Source: an uncultured Prevotella sp. (lineage in GTDB: Bacteria; Bacteroidota; Bacteroidia; Bacteroidales; Bacteroidaceae). Taken from it: DNA of 40,503 nt. Location of the stretch: contig OMUH01000001.1 in assembly GCA_900314195.1 (NCBI GenBank), positions 1 through 40,503 of the forward strand, in the 5' to 3' direction. The notes beneath the pieces are model-generated. The model was not told where the DNA came from. It searched no databases and was given only the letters and a program-made list of their open reading frames with translations. Shown here in pieces: positions 1 through 8,624 of the stretch (position 1 is the first letter of the stretch; each line of letters opens with the position of its first letter). The translations under genes and the position numbers were made by a program.

Positions 1-96
1 CTAAATAAAATTGAGACTACCAAACAATACGGCATTTATTTTAGTGATATTCAGAGCTTTATATCAGATTATAACGTTAGCAGTACGAAGGCATAG
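1..96 (+). CDS. C-terminal end of an unidentified protein (partial)
   Basis: Frame 1 is open from the window edge for 31 codons and ends at TAG 94-96. The deduced tail ends in IQSFISDYNVSSTKA and looks protein-like, with mixed hydrophobic and polar residues. It is too short to assign to a family. It could also be a chance open frame, because the region is AT-rich. Confidence 0.3.
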   Translation, partial: LNKIETTKQYGIYFSDIQSFISDYNVSSTKA

Positions 97-221
97 AAAA
101 CTCAGATTATAATGGTTATGACCTACGTTCTCCCCCTGCATAAGCAATCAAAAACGGCGGCATCATATAACGCCACTGCGTTTTCATGTAAAAAAACAAG
201 ATGAAAATCATTTTTTTTTGC

Positions 222-229
222 TAAGTTTG
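222..229 (+). promoter_or_regulatory. -7 promoter element upstream of the YraN gene
   Basis: TAAGTTTG matches the Bacteroidota -7 consensus TAnnTTTG. No convincing -33 TTTG lies 19-21 bp upstream. The leader to the ATG at 300 would be about 65 nt and contains a small perfect stem, GTTTTCC 251-257 with GGAAAAC 269-275. Confidence 0.4.
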
Positions 230-299
230 CATTGAAATTAAAATCATCAGTTTTCCGGCACACCCGTTTGGAAAACAAACATCTTTTAAGAGAACATAC

Positions 300-698
300 A
301 TGGCAGAACACAACGAGCTCGGCAAACTTGGAGAGAAGGAGGCATCAGCCTATCTGACACAGTCAGGCTACACCATTCTTGAACGCGACTGGCAATATAA
401 GAAGTGCGACATTGACATCATTGCGCTCAACGAAAAGCAAGACACCGTAGTTTTCATTGAGGTCAAATGCCGTTCGAACAACGACAGAATGCAGCCCGAA
501 CAGGCCGTTGACGCAAAGAAAATCCGCAACATCGGCATCTGCGCCAACGCTTATATAAAGATGAACAACATTCCTCACAGCATCCGTTTCGATATCATCG
601 GCATAGTCCAGCCCAGCGGACAGCAGCCGAAGATCGAGCATATCGTTGACGCCTTCAACCCGCTGCTTGTTCCATGCACAAGAAAACGCAGACGATAA
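300..698 (+). CDS. YraN family protein (UPF0102), endonuclease-like fold
   Basis: This 132-residue protein has the usual length and layout of the YraN/UPF0102 family. The N-terminus carries the family signature NELGKLGEKEASAYL (residues 5-19), followed by GYTILERDWQ. The restriction-endonuclease-like core is visible as CDIDIIAL (36-43, with D39) and VVFIEVKCR (50-58, with E54 and K56), the positions expected for a PD-(D/E)xK metal site. The cellular role of YraN proteins is not settled, so no substrate is assigned. The ATG at 300 places the family N-terminus correctly. The gene is followed after 45 bp by birA in the same direction, and the two are probably co-transcribed. The family call is secure; the biochemical activity is inferred from the fold. 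Confidence 0.88.
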   Translation: MAEHNELGKLGEKEASAYLTQSGYTILERDWQYKKCDIDIIALNEKQDTVVFIEVKCRSNNDRMQPEQAVDAKKIRNIGICANAYIKMNNIPHSIRFDIIGIVQPSGQQPKIEHIVDAFNPLLVPCTRKRRR

Positions 699-729
699 CC
701 GTGAGCAATTAATCTAAAGAACGCCTATA

Positions 730-747
730 ATGAATGTAAAGAAATGA
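730..747 (+). CDS. Five-codon micro-ORF overlapping the birA start
   Basis: ATG at 730 opens M-N-V-K-K and stops at TGA 745-747, which overlaps the birA start codon (ATG 744-746) as ATGA. The peptide equals the first five residues of BirA because the 14-bp start region is tandemly duplicated (730-743 and 744-757, one mismatch). Translation is not shown. It could be a silent by-product of the duplication or a coupling leader for birA. Confidence 0.35.
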   Translation: MNVKK

Positions 748-1475
748 ACGTAAAGAAAATTTATCTTGACGAAGTAGACTCAACCAACAACTGGCTGAGA
801 AAATACGTTCCTGCCGCCGGTGAGGACATCACCGTGGTGTGGACGCAGCATCAGACTGCCGGACGCGGAATGGGCACAAACACATGGGAGAGCGAACCCG
901 GCAAGAACCTCACCTTCTCCATCCTCGCCCACCCCGTCATGGTGCCGCTCAACCGCCAGTTCCTGCTGTCAATGGCCGATGCCGTAGCCATAAAGGACGC
1001 TCTTGACAAACATACCGGTGGCATTGAGCTGAAATGGCCCAACGACATATATTATCATGACCGCAAGCTCGGCGGAACGCTGATCGAGACCACTCTTCGC
1101 GGCGGACATATCACCGACTGCATCTTCGGCACGGGCATAAACGTCAACCAGACAGTGTTCACCAGCGATGCCCCCAACCCGGTATCACTGAAGCAGATAA
1201 CCGGCAAGGACGCCGATGCCGAACAACTTCTTAACGAAATCACCGACAGCTTCAAAAACTACTACGAACTGATTTCCGAAGGCGACTATACCGACATAGC
1301 AGCACTCTACCACAACGCCCTCTACCGCCGCCATGGCTACTATAAATACCAAGACCGTGACGGATACTTCGAAGCCTCCATCGTAGAGGTAACAGACAGC
1401 GGCCATCTCGTACTCCACGACCGCGAAGGCGTAATAAGAGAATACGACCTTAAGGAGATAAAATTCATACTGTAA
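744..1475 (+). CDS. birA: Biotin--[acetyl-CoA-carboxylase] ligase
   Basis: This enzyme activates biotin with ATP and attaches it to a lysine of biotin carboxyl carrier domains in the cytoplasm. The 243 residues correspond to the catalytic and C-terminal domains only. There is no N-terminal winged-helix domain, so it should not act as a repressor as E. coli BirA does. Visible signatures are VDSTN (11-15), the biotin/adenylate loop QTAGRGMG (37-44), KWPND (97-101) and KLGG (108-111). The C-terminal SH3-like segment ends GVIREYDLKEIKF. The ATG at 744 gives the expected N-terminus, MNVKKIYLDEVDSTN. An out-of-frame ATG 14 bp upstream opens a duplicate micro-ORF (separate entry). The gene lies between the YraN gene and pyrH on the same strand. 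Confidence 0.95.
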   Translation: MNVKKIYLDEVDSTNNWLRKYVPAAGEDITVVWTQHQTAGRGMGTNTWESEPGKNLTFSILAHPVMVPLNRQFLLSMADAVAIKDALDKHTGGIELKWPNDIYYHDRKLGGTLIETTLRGGHITDCIFGTGINVNQTVFTSDAPNPVSLKQITGKDADAEQLLNEITDSFKNYYELISEGDYTDIAALYHNALYRRHGYYKYQDRDGYFEASIVEVTDSGHLVLHDREGVIREYDLKEIKFIL

Positions 1476-1586
1476 GCCTGCATCCGGCTCTTTCTGTCAC
1501 ACGCAGGCAGCAAAAGCAGCCATCAAAAGCGCGGCAGACAACAGCATCAAATCCCGCAGACAAATCATTTTTAAATAAATAAGGAA

Positions 1587-2297
1587 ATGGCAAGATTCAA
1601 ACGCATTCTGCTCAAGCTCTCCGGCGAGAGCCTCATGGGCAACCAGGGCTTCGGCATAGACCCGCAGCGCCTCAGCGACTACGCATCTCAGATTAAGGAA
1701 ATTCACGACAGCGGCGTGCAGATAGGCATCGTCATCGGCGGCGGCAACATCTTCCGCGGCCTCAGCGGCAGCCAGAAAGGCTTCGACAGGGTAAAGGGCG
1801 ACCAAATGGGCATGTGCGCCACCGTCATCAACTCCCTTGCCCTCAGCAGCGCTCTCGGCGCAATAGGCGTAAAGACAAAGGTCATGACGGCCATACGCAT
1901 GGAGCCCATCGGCGAGTTCTACAACAAATGGAAAGCCATCGAGGCACTCGAGAACGGCTATATCTGCATCTTCTCTGCCGGCACCGGCAACCCCTACTTC
2001 ACCACCGACACCGGGTCGAGCCTGCGCGGCATCGAGATAGAGGCCGACGTGATGCTCAAGGGCACCCGCGTTGACGGCGTCTACACCGCCGACCCGGAGA
2101 AAGACCCAACAGCCACGAAGTTCACCGACATAACCTACAAGGAAGTGCTCGACAGAGGCCTTAAGGTCATGGACCTCACCGCCATCTGCATGTGCAATGA
2201 CAACCACCTGCCAATCTATGTCTTCAACATGGATGTGGTCGGCAATCTCAAGAAAGTCATCGACGGCGAAGAAATCGGCACCCTCGTCCACGCATAA
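1587..2297 (+). CDS. pyrH: Uridylate kinase (UMP kinase)
   Basis: This enzyme phosphorylates UMP to UDP with ATP in pyrimidine nucleotide synthesis. It is a cytoplasmic protein of the amino-acid-kinase fold, usually a hexamer. The 236-residue length is normal for bacterial PyrH. Signatures are the N-terminal KLSGES (10-15), the glycine-rich GGGNIFRG (51-58), DQMGMCAT, TGNPYFTTD in the UMP site, and TRVDGVYTADP near the nucleotide pocket. The C-terminus VIDGEEIGTLV is typical. A 111-bp gap separates it from birA and holds no clear promoter or T-tailed terminator. A strong hairpin follows the stop. Confidence is high because every family block is present. Confidence 0.96.
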   Translation: MARFKRILLKLSGESLMGNQGFGIDPQRLSDYASQIKEIHDSGVQIGIVIGGGNIFRGLSGSQKGFDRVKGDQMGMCATVINSLALSSALGAIGVKTKVMTAIRMEPIGEFYNKWKAIEALENGYICIFSAGTGNPYFTTDTGSSLRGIEIEADVMLKGTRVDGVYTADPEKDPTATKFTDITYKEVLDRGLKVMDLTAICMCNDNHLPIYVFNMDVVGNLKKVIDGEEIGTLVHA

Positions 2298-2323
2298 TGT
2301 CGCTCAGGCTGATTAACACAGGC

Positions 2324-2370
2324 AAAGGCCATACGGAATAGTGTCATTTGTTCCGTATGGCCTTTGTTGT
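2324..2370 (+). terminator. Terminator after pyrH
   Basis: A perfect 15-bp inverted repeat, AAAGGCCATACGGAA (2324-2338) and TTCCGTATGGCCTTT (2351-2365), has a 12-nt loop and is followed by GTTGTTT. It sits 27 bp after the pyrH stop. The arms are symmetrical enough to work on both strands. Confidence 0.8.
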
Positions 2371-2489
2371 TTACTAATCAGTGTTCACTTATTATCTGCG
2401 CAACCTCACTTTTCCATTGGCAAAGCGATGAAGGCGTTCAACTCTTCGCGCCGTTTCTTCCACGATTGTTATTTTGACAAAAAAAATGT

Positions 2490-2522
2490 TAGAGCGTAGG
2501 GGCCGCGCCCCGTGCCGGCCCA
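2490..2522. repeat. GC-rich intergenic motif with GGGGC/GCCCC stem
   Basis: AGAGCGTAGGGGCCGCGCCC begins at 2491 in otherwise AT-rich intergenic DNA, and GGGGC pairs with GCCCC across three bases (2499-2511). It resembles GTAGGGGC-type dispersed motifs I associate with Bacteroidota intergenic DNA. Only one copy is visible here, so its repeat status is recalled rather than seen. Confidence 0.3.
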
Positions 2523-2550
2523 CAAATAATGTCACATCCGCTGAAAAAAC

Positions 2551-2772
2551 TTATGCATTGCCGCCCTCCCGCAACGCTTTATTTTGGAGCGGTTCCGCCG
2601 CAATCGCCCCGTCAACATGGCGTTCTCGCAAGTCTACGGTGTAGCCTTTATGCTCCGACGAGCATTTATCAGTCAATCGAATACGCCCTGTCAGCAAGTC
2701 GCGCATCATGCCCTGCTTTATCTGCCGGTACTTGTCGCGTTTCTGCTCCAATAGGGATAACAGCTGAAACAA
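2551..2772 (-). pseudogene. 5'-truncated tail of a type I restriction specificity subunit (HsdS)
   Basis: The minus-strand frame reads LLEQKRDKYRQIKQGMM followed by RDLLTGRIRL. This is the characteristic C-terminal helix and end of HsdS, the DNA-recognition subunit of type I restriction-modification. The recognisable part covers about 2667-2772. No ATG is present, only a TTG at 2772, and an in-frame stop lies at 2791-2793, so both target-recognition domains are missing. Normal HsdS proteins end near RIRL; here the frame continues about 40 further residues with no family resemblance to 2551. No hsdM or hsdR is in the window. It is best read as a remnant of a deleted or rearranged restriction locus. 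Confidence 0.7.
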
Positions 2773-2810
2773 AATGTCCCGTGCTGACTGTTATGTTCAA
2801 CACGGGACAT
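2767..2810 (-). terminator. Terminator after pssA
   Basis: The arms ATGTCCCGTG (2774-2783) and CACGGGACAT (2801-2810) pair perfectly over 10 bp. Reading the minus strand, the stem is followed by TTTGTTT. It lies 20 bp beyond the pssA stop and ends the psd-pssA unit. The hsdS remnant begins at its foot. Confidence 0.8.
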
Positions 2811-2829
2811 GAGTATCATGGGAAACTAA

Positions 2830-3558
2830 TTATCGTTTTTTAAGATATAAGGCTACGGATATAATCAAGTAACAGCCTATTATCAGCCACCACGCCGTGA
2901 GCAAGCCCTTGATGCCGTTTGCGAATACCGAGGCAACTATTACAACGGCTGAAAAGACTGCGAAGAAATATTTCACCTCATTGCCCTTGTAGCTCCAGTG
3001 CTTGAATTTAAGGGCGAACATCGGCAGCTCGCAGACAAGCAGCCAGCAGCTTACCAGCATAAGCACAATGATGACGGGCGCTGACCATTCTCCGCCGCAC
3101 AGCCACGACGGGTTCTCTACGATGAGTGCGCCCCAGAAAAGGGCGTTGGCAGGAGTAGGCAGCCCGATGAAAGATGTTGTCTGACGTTCGTCAAGGTTGA
3201 ACTTTGCAAGGCGGAGGGCCGAGAACGCCGCCATTAGAAAAGCGGCATAAGGAATGATGCTGCGTGCCGGCTCAAGCCATGCCGGATAGTCAGCCACCTG
3301 CAGCTGCCAGAAGATTATTGCCGACGGAGCAACACCGAACGTAACGTCATCGGCAAGGGAATCAAGTTCCTTTCCTATCGGCGACGACACGGAGAGCAGG
3401 CGTGCGCTCATGCCGTCGAAGAAATCAAAAACAGCACCTATGATTATCCACAGCAGAGCCTTGTCGGGTTCGCCAAGAAGAGCAAACGTAACGGCCACGC
3501 AACCTGATATGAGATTGCAGCAGGTTATGCTGTTGGGGATATGCTTCTTTATGCTCAT
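2830..3558 (-). CDS. pssA: CDP-diacylglycerol--serine O-phosphatidyltransferase
   Basis: This integral membrane enzyme joins serine to CDP-diacylglycerol to give phosphatidylserine, the first committed step towards phosphatidylethanolamine. The CDP-alcohol phosphotransferase signature is complete: DG-x2-AR-x8-G-x3-D-x3-D runs from D48 to D70, within DFFDGMSARLL and GKELDSLAD. Several hydrophobic segments span the 242 residues (for example near 20-42, 75-95 and 150-240), as expected for a multi-pass protein of the PssA type II family. The start MSIKKHIPNSITCCN matches the family. It begins 10 bp after psd, so the two steps of PE synthesis are encoded as one unit. A hairpin terminator follows. 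Confidence 0.95.
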   Translation of the reverse strand: MSIKKHIPNSITCCNLISGCVAVTFALLGEPDKALLWIIIGAVFDFFDGMSARLLSVSSPIGKELDSLADDVTFGVAPSAIIFWQLQVADYPAWLEPARSIIPYAAFLMAAFSALRLAKFNLDERQTTSFIGLPTPANALFWGALIVENPSWLCGGEWSAPVIIVLMLVSCWLLVCELPMFALKFKHWSYKGNEVKYFFAVFSAVVIVASVFANGIKGLLTAWWLIIGCYLIISVALYLKKR

Positions 3559-3568
3559 AACAAAAAAA

Positions 3569-4273
3569 TTATTTCAGCCGCGCCACAACGGTAAGGTCGC
3601 CGGTAGTTTTCTGTCCCAGCTTCACAAGAACGTCGGAATCAACCGGCAGGTACAGGTCGACGCGCGAGCCGAGCTTGATAAATCCGAGGTGCTCGTCGAT
3701 GTAGCAGTCCTCGCCTTCCTTGGCGTATGTCACAATGCGGCGTGCCACGGCACCGGCAATCTGCCGGCAAAGGATATCCTTTCCGTCGGGAGTGGTTATA
3801 ATAACGTCGGCATGCTCATTCTCCTCGCTGGCCTTTGGCAGCCATGCCTTATGATAGTTGCCGTTGACATGCTTGACAAGCTTCACCTTGCCGTCAGCGG
3901 GTATCCAGTTGGCATGAACATTGTAAAGGCTCATGAAGATGGAAACCATTATGCGGTCTTCATGGAAATATTCGTTTTCCTTAACCTTCTCAACCACTAC
4001 CACCTTGCCGTCACACGGAGCAACAACAAGCTTCGACGTGTCTTCCTCATTGATATAGCGGATAGGGCAATGATAGAAGTTAAGAACGATGGCATAAACA
4101 ACGGCAAAGACCACTGCACAGCAAGTGAACGGAATCTTCGTGTCAAACAGGAACCATAGAGCGGCAAGGATCACAAGCATTCCTATCAGACCGAAGAACA
4201 GCTGGTTTGTGCCTTCACGGTGTATTCTTATCTTCTTTATTTTTTTTAATTTCTTCATCTGTTGTCCTACCAT
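3569..4273 (-). CDS. psd: Phosphatidylserine decarboxylase proenzyme
   Basis: This enzyme decarboxylates phosphatidylserine to phosphatidylethanolamine at the inner membrane using a pyruvoyl cofactor. The protein is the short PSD-A type. A basic N-terminus ([15 protein letters not shown]) and hydrophobic anchor (25-65) lead into the catalytic domain with APCDGKV (85-91) and [14 protein letters not shown] (110-123). The self-cleavage site is LGS at 201-203, so chain cleavage is expected between G202 and S203, with S203 becoming the pyruvoyl group. Two starts are possible: ATG at 4273, or ATG at 4258, which fits family N-termini better and has AGGA just upstream. It is transcribed divergently from dnaE and is followed by pssA. 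Confidence 0.93.
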   Translation of the reverse strand: MVGQQMKKLKKIKKIRIHREGTNQLFFGLIGMLVILAALWFLFDTKIPFTCCAVVFAVVYAIVLNFYHCPIRYINEEDTSKLVVAPCDGKVVVVEKVKENEYFHEDRIMVSIFMSLYNVHANWIPADGKVKLVKHVNGNYHKAWLPKASEENEHADVIITTPDGKDILCRQIAGAVARRIVTYAKEGEDCYIDEHLGFIKLGSRVDLYLPVDSDVLVKLGQKTTGDLTVVARLK

Positions 4274-4323
4274 AAATAATTTTCAGTATGCAGAGGTGTG
4301 TTTTTAGAATTTATTAATTAATG

Positions 4324-4355
4324 CAAAGGTATTTCTTTTTTCCATAATGAACAAA
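4324..4355 (-). promoter_or_regulatory. Promoter of psd-pssA
   Basis: On the minus strand the -7 box is TACCTTTG (4331-4324) and the -33 TTTG is at 4355-4352, with a 20-bp spacer. This is a complete Bacteroidota housekeeping promoter. The predicted leader is about 45-60 nt, depending on which psd start is used. Confidence 0.75.
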
Positions 4356-4372
4356 AAAAAACTGTTTAATCT

Positions 4373-4404
4373 TTTGTGGGTGTCGTTTTTTTAAAGTACT
4401 TTTG
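4373..4404 (+). promoter_or_regulatory. Promoter of dnaE
   Basis: The -33 TTTG (4373-4376) and -7 TACTTTTG (4397-4404) are separated by 20 bp, a full consensus match. The transcript would start near 4411, about 28 nt before the ATG at 4439. It lies back to back with the psd promoter, with only 17 bp between the two -33 elements. Confidence 0.8.
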
Positions 4405-4438
4405 ACCCATAAAACATCACATTATTTATTAGCTAGAC

Positions 4439-7400
4439 ATGGAAGATTTCGTACACTTGCATGTGCACACACACTACTCCATCCTCGACGGACAGTCAAA
4501 GGTGCCACACCTCGTTGACAAGGCCATCAAGGACGGCATGAAGGGCATGGCCATCACCGACCACGGCGTCATGTACGGCATAAAGGAGTTTTCTGACTAT
4601 TGCGCCAAGATAAACAAAGACCGCAAGAAACAGGGGCTGGAACCGTTCAAGCCCATCTTCGGCTGCGAAATGTATGTAGCCCATCACAAAATGACCGACA
4701 AGAAGAAGGAGAACGGCGACAACAGCGGCTACCACCTCATTGTGCTGGCCAAGAACTATCACGGCTACAAGAACCTTATCAAGCTGGTGTCTCACGCATG
4801 GGTGAACGGATATTACTACAAGCCACGCACAGACCGCGAGGAGCTGCTGAAATATCATGAAGACCTTATTGTATGCTCGGCATGTATTGCCGGCGAGGTG
4901 CCGTCGAAGATTATAAAAGGCGACATAGAAGGGGCCCGCGAGGCCTGCGAGTGGTATCACAACGTGTTCGGCGATGACTATTACCTTGAGCTGCAGCGCC
5001 ACGAGGTGAAAGACCCGTCAATCATTGCCAACAGGGAGACCTTCCCGCTGCAGCAGAAAGCCAACAAGGTGCTCATTCAGTTTGCCAGGGAATACGGCAT
5101 AAAGCTGGTGTGCACCAACGACTGCCACTTTGAAGACAAGGAGACCGCCGAGGCCCACGACCACCTGCTGTGCCTGGCTACGAACGCCGACCTCAACGAC
5201 CCGAACCGTATGCGATACACCAAGCAGGAATGGTTCAAGACACGCGAGGAGATGAACGAGGTGTTCGCGGATGTTCCTGAGGCTCTCGCAAACACTGTTG
5301 AGGTGCTCAACAAGGTTGAAATATACAGCATTGACCACGGACCTATCATGCCTAACTTCCCTATTCCGAAATCATTCGGCACGGAAGAAGAATGGCACAA
5401 GAAATTCACAGAGGAAGACCTGTACAAGGAGTTCACCACCGATGAGAACGGACAGAACCCGCTGCCGCCGGAAGAAGGCCAGAAGGTCATCGAGCGGCTC
5501 GGCGGCTACGACAAAATATACCGCATAAAGTTTGAGGCCGACTATCTTGCGAAGCTGGCCTACGACGGCGCGAAGAAACGCTACGGCAACCCGCTGCCCG
5601 ACAACGTGCGTGAGCATATAAACTTCGAGCTGCACGTAATGAAGACTATGGGTTTCCCGGGATACTTCCTCATCGTGCAGGACTTCATCAACGCTGCACG
5701 CAACGAGCTCGGCGTATGGGTGGGCCCGGGACGTGGCTCGGCAGCAGGCTCTGTGGTGGCCTACTGCCTGGGAATAACAAAGATCGACCCGCTGAAATAC
5801 GACTTGCTGTTTGAACGTTTCCTGAACCCTGACCGTGTGAACCTGCCGGATATTGATACCGACTTTGATGACGATGGCCGCGGAAAGGTGCTCAGATGGG
5901 TGATGGACAAATACGGACATGCCAACTGCGCGCATATCATCACATACGGCAGCATGGCCACGAAGAACTCAATTAAAGATGTGGCACGCGTGGAGCATCT
6001 GCCAATAGAACGCGCCAACGAGCTGTGCAAGGCCATCCCGGACCGTCTGCCCGACGGCATGAAGATGAACCTGCCGAACGCCATCAAGTGTACGCCGGAA
6101 CTGCGAGAGGCTGAGGTGTCGGCCGACCCGCGCGAACGGAACACCATAAAATACGGACGTATGCTCGAGGGAACCATACGCTCAATAGGCATACATGCCT
6201 GCGGATTTATCATCTGCCGTGATCCTATCGACGACTGGGTGCCGGTGTCTACGGCTACTGACCCGGACTTCAAGGACCTGAAATGTAACGTCACACAGTA
6301 TGACGGCCACGTCATCGAGTCGACAGGACTGATAAAGATGGACTTCCTCGGACTGAAGACGCTGTCGGAGCTGAAAGAGGCCGTGAAGGTTGTCAAGCAG
6401 ACCACCGGCCACGAGATCGACCTCGACAACATTCCTATTGACGACGACCTTACATATAAGCTCTATCAGGAGGGACGTACGGTGGGTACCTTCCAGTTTG
6501 AGTCTGTCGGCATGCAGAAATATCTGCGTGAGCTGCACCCTACGGTGTTTGAAGACCTCATTGCCATGAACGCCCTATACCGTCCGGGACCTATGGACTA
6601 CATTCCGGAGTTTATTGCCCGCAAGAAAGACCCGAGCCGCATAAAATATGATATTCCCTGCATGGAGAAATATCTTAAGGACACATACGGCATTACGGTC
6701 TATCAGGAGCAGGTGATGCTGCTCAGCCGACAGCTGGCAAGCTTCACGCGAGGCGAGAGTGACGCTCTGCGAAAGGCCATGGGTAAGAAGAAGAAGGCCA
6801 TCGTTGACGCCATGAAGCCGAAGTTTATCAAGCAGGGACAGGAAAACGGCCACGACCCGAAGATTCTGGAGAAGATATGGGGCGACTGGGAGAAGTTCGC
6901 GTCATATGCCTTCAACAAATCGCATGCCACGTGCTACTCATGGGTGGCTTATCAGACGGCTTACCTGAAGGCACACTACCCCGCTGAATACATGGCCGCC
7001 CTGATGACAAGGCGTTTCTCGCAGATAACGGAGATAACGAAGCTCATGGAGGAATGTAAGGCCATGAAGATAAAGACGCTCGGACCGTCGGTGAACGAGA
7101 GCTACACGGAGTTCGGCGTAAACGGCAACGGAGAGATACGATTCGGACTGTCGGCAATCAAGAACCTGGGCTTCGCGGCTGCAGAGGCTATTGTCGAGGA
7201 GAGAAAGAACAACGGCGCATATCAAGATGTGTATGACTTCTTCGGACGCATAGACTACTCGCGCGTCAACAGAAAATGCCTTGAATCGCTGGTACTGGCC
7301 GGCGGACTTGATGACTTCGGCATCAGCCGTGAGCAGTATTTCGCGAAGAACACCAAGGGCGAGCAGTTCCTCGACAGCCTGATGCGCTTCGGACAGCACT

Positions 7401-8149
7401 ATCAGACTGACAAGGCAGAACAGCAGAACTCTCTCTTCGGCGACATGGCGTCAGACATTGAGATAGCACGGCCGCAACCACCGGTTGCTGAGAGCTGGAG
7501 CCCGATAGAACGCCTTAACAAAGAGCGCGACCTAGTGGGAATATACCTCTCTGCACATCCGCTCGACGAGTTCCGCGTGGTGCTGAAGGCAATGTGCAAC
7601 ACGGCTTGCAGCGAGCTCGAGGATAAGGCGGAGCTGTCAAAGAAGGAAGAGATAACGGTGGGCGGCATCGTTACAAACGTAAGGCCGTCGTTCACGAAGA
7701 AAGGTACACCGTGCGGATTCGTGACCATTGAGGACTTCAAAGGCTCCGGCGTACTGGCACTCTTCGGCGATGACTGGGGAAAATGGCGCGGCATGCTGGC
7801 CACTGGCAGCTCTGTATACGCAAGGATGAAATGCCAGCCGCGCTTCCGCGACTCCAGCTATCTGGACCTGCGAGTGCTCGACATACAGTATCTGCAGGCA
7901 GTGAAAGACAGTAACATCGAGAAGATTACTATTATGCTTGACAGTACGAATATTGACGATACGGCCGTGAACGACCTTACCACCATGCTGAAGAGTATGC
8001 CGGGCAGCGTGCAGGTTTACTTCAACATAAAGGCTCCGGGGCAGGAGGGAAACGTCACCCTGCGCTCAAAGAATGTCAACATAGAAGTAAAGAATGAGCT
8101 TATATCGTATATTGAGGAGAATGACGACATGGACTACTGCATAAACTGA
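4439..8149 (+). CDS. dnaE: DNA polymerase III subunit alpha
   Basis: This is the replicative polymerase catalytic subunit. At 1236 residues it has the full DnaE layout. The N-terminal PHP domain starts FVHLHVHTHYSILDG (residues 4-18) and includes MAITDHG. The palm has GPGRGSAAGS, and the catalytic aspartates lie in PDIDTDFDDDGR (from about residue 470; the two active aspartates correspond to D473 and D475). The family blocks ALYRPGPMDYIPEFI and SYAFNKSHA follow. Later come a helix-hairpin-helix region and an OB-fold segment (VGGIVTNVRPSFTKKG, near residue 1075). The gene stands alone with its own promoter, divergent from psd. No frameshift or missing motif was seen. It is DnaE rather than PolC, because it lacks an inserted exonuclease domain and has the PHP at the extreme N-terminus. 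Confidence 0.98.
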   Translation: MEDFVHLHVHTHYSILDGQSKVPHLVDKAIKDGMKGMAITDHGVMYGIKEFSDYCAKINKDRKKQGLEPFKPIFGCEMYVAHHKMTDKKKENGDNSGYHLIVLAKNYHGYKNLIKLVSHAWVNGYYYKPRTDREELLKYHEDLIVCSACIAGEVPSKIIKGDIEGAREACEWYHNVFGDDYYLELQRHEVKDPSIIANRETFPLQQKANKVLIQFAREYGIKLVCTNDCHFEDKETAEAHDHLLCLATNADLNDPNRMRYTKQEWFKTREEMNEVFADVPEALANTVEVLNKVEIYSIDHGPIMPNFPIPKSFGTEEEWHKKFTEEDLYKEFTTDENGQNPLPPEEGQKVIERLGGYDKIYRIKFEADYLAKLAYDGAKKRYGNPLPDNVREHINFELHVMKTMGFPGYFLIVQDFINAARNELGVWVGPGRGSAAGSVVAYCLGITKIDPLKYDLLFERFLNPDRVNLPDIDTDFDDDGRGKVLRWVMDKYGHANCAHIITYGSMATKNSIKDVARVEHLPIERANELCKAIPDRLPDGMKMNLPNAIKCTPELREAEVSADPRERNTIKYGRMLEGTIRSIGIHACGFIICRDPIDDWVPVSTATDPDFKDLKCNVTQYDGHVIESTGLIKMDFLGLKTLSELKEAVKVVKQTTGHEIDLDNIPIDDDLTYKLYQEGRTVGTFQFESVGMQKYLRELHPTVFEDLIAMNALYRPGPMDYIPEFIARKKDPSRIKYDIPCMEKYLKDTYGITVYQEQVMLLSRQLASFTRGESDALRKAMGKKKKAIVDAMKPKFIKQGQENGHDPKILEKIWGDWEKFASYAFNKSHATCYSWVAYQTAYLKAHYPAEYMAALMTRRFSQITEITKLMEECKAMKIKTLGPSVNESYTEFGVNGNGEIRFGLSAIKNLGFAAAEAIVEERKNNGAYQDVYDFFGRIDYSRVNRKCLESLVLAGGLDDFGISREQYFAKNTKGEQFLDSLMRFGQHYQTDKAEQQNSLFGDMASDIEIARPQPPVAESWSPIERLNKERDLVGIYLSAHPLDEFRVVLKAMCNTACSELEDKAELSKKEEITVGGIVTNVRPSFTKKGTPCGFVTIEDFKGSGVLALFGDDWGKWRGMLATGSSVYARMKCQPRFRDSSYLDLRVLDIQYLQAVKDSNIEKITIMLDSTNIDDTAVNDLTTMLKSMPGSVQVYFNIKAPGQEGNVTLRSKNVNIEVKNELISYIEENDDMDYCIN

Positions 8150-8265
8150 CATGCTGACATTCTTTGGCACACTGTTTGCAGAGATAATCAATACAATTAA
8201 ACAGAAATATTTTTTCAACATAATTAATAACACAATTTTATAACAACGCAAAGAAAGGGAAAAAC

Positions 8266-8577
8266 ATGGAAGTAATCACAAAAGACAATCTTGAAGAACT
8301 GAAGAACGGTTCACTGCCTCTCGTTGTTGACTTCTGGGCTACATGGTGCGGACCTTGCCGGATGGTGGGCCCTATCATTGCTGAACTGGCTAATGAATAC
8401 GAGGGAAAGATAACTGTAGGCAAATGCGACGTTGACGAGAACGAGGATGTTGCTGCTGAGTTCGGCATCAGAAACATTCCTACCATTCTGTTCTTCAAGA
8501 ACGGACAGCTCGTTGACAAATTTGTAGGCGCAGCGTCAAAGGCTACCATTGAAGAGAAGTTTAAGACTCTGCTGTAA
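8266..8577 (+). CDS. trxA: Thioredoxin
   Basis: This small cytoplasmic dithiol-disulfide oxidoreductase has 103 residues, the standard thioredoxin length. The active site WCGPC covers residues 27-31 (C28 and C31) inside VVDFWATWCGPCRM. The cis-proline is in RNIPTILFF. There is no signal peptide, so it is cytoplasmic and would be reduced by thioredoxin reductase, which is not in the window. It lies 116 bp downstream of dnaE with no clear promoter. A terminator lies 47 bp after its stop, so it is probably a short transcript. Confidence 0.96.
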   Translation: MEVITKDNLEELKNGSLPLVVDFWATWCGPCRMVGPIIAELANEYEGKITVGKCDVDENEDVAAEFGIRNIPTILFFKNGQLVDKFVGAASKATIEEKFKTLL

Positions 8578-8624
8578 AAAACAGGCTGAGATAATTTTTT
8601 TTTGAATTTTTATGTAACGACTTT

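Larger units (their letters stand above)
2298..2829. other. Intergenic stretch between pyrH and pssA
   Basis: These 532 bp contain, in order, the pyrH terminator, about 120 bp with no recognised signal, a GC-rich motif near 2490, the hsdS remnant, and the pssA terminator. No intact gene or RNA was recognised. Confidence 0.6.

Noticed and set aside
1497..2291. A 264-codon open frame on the minus strand
   Set aside because: It lies antisense to pyrH, which has every family motif. The deduced protein is low-complexity (Ala, Val, Asp rich), as expected from the antisense of a GC-rich gene.
3410..4159. A 249-codon plus-strand frame
   Set aside because: It is antisense to pssA and psd, whose motifs are complete. 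No recognisable protein features were seen.
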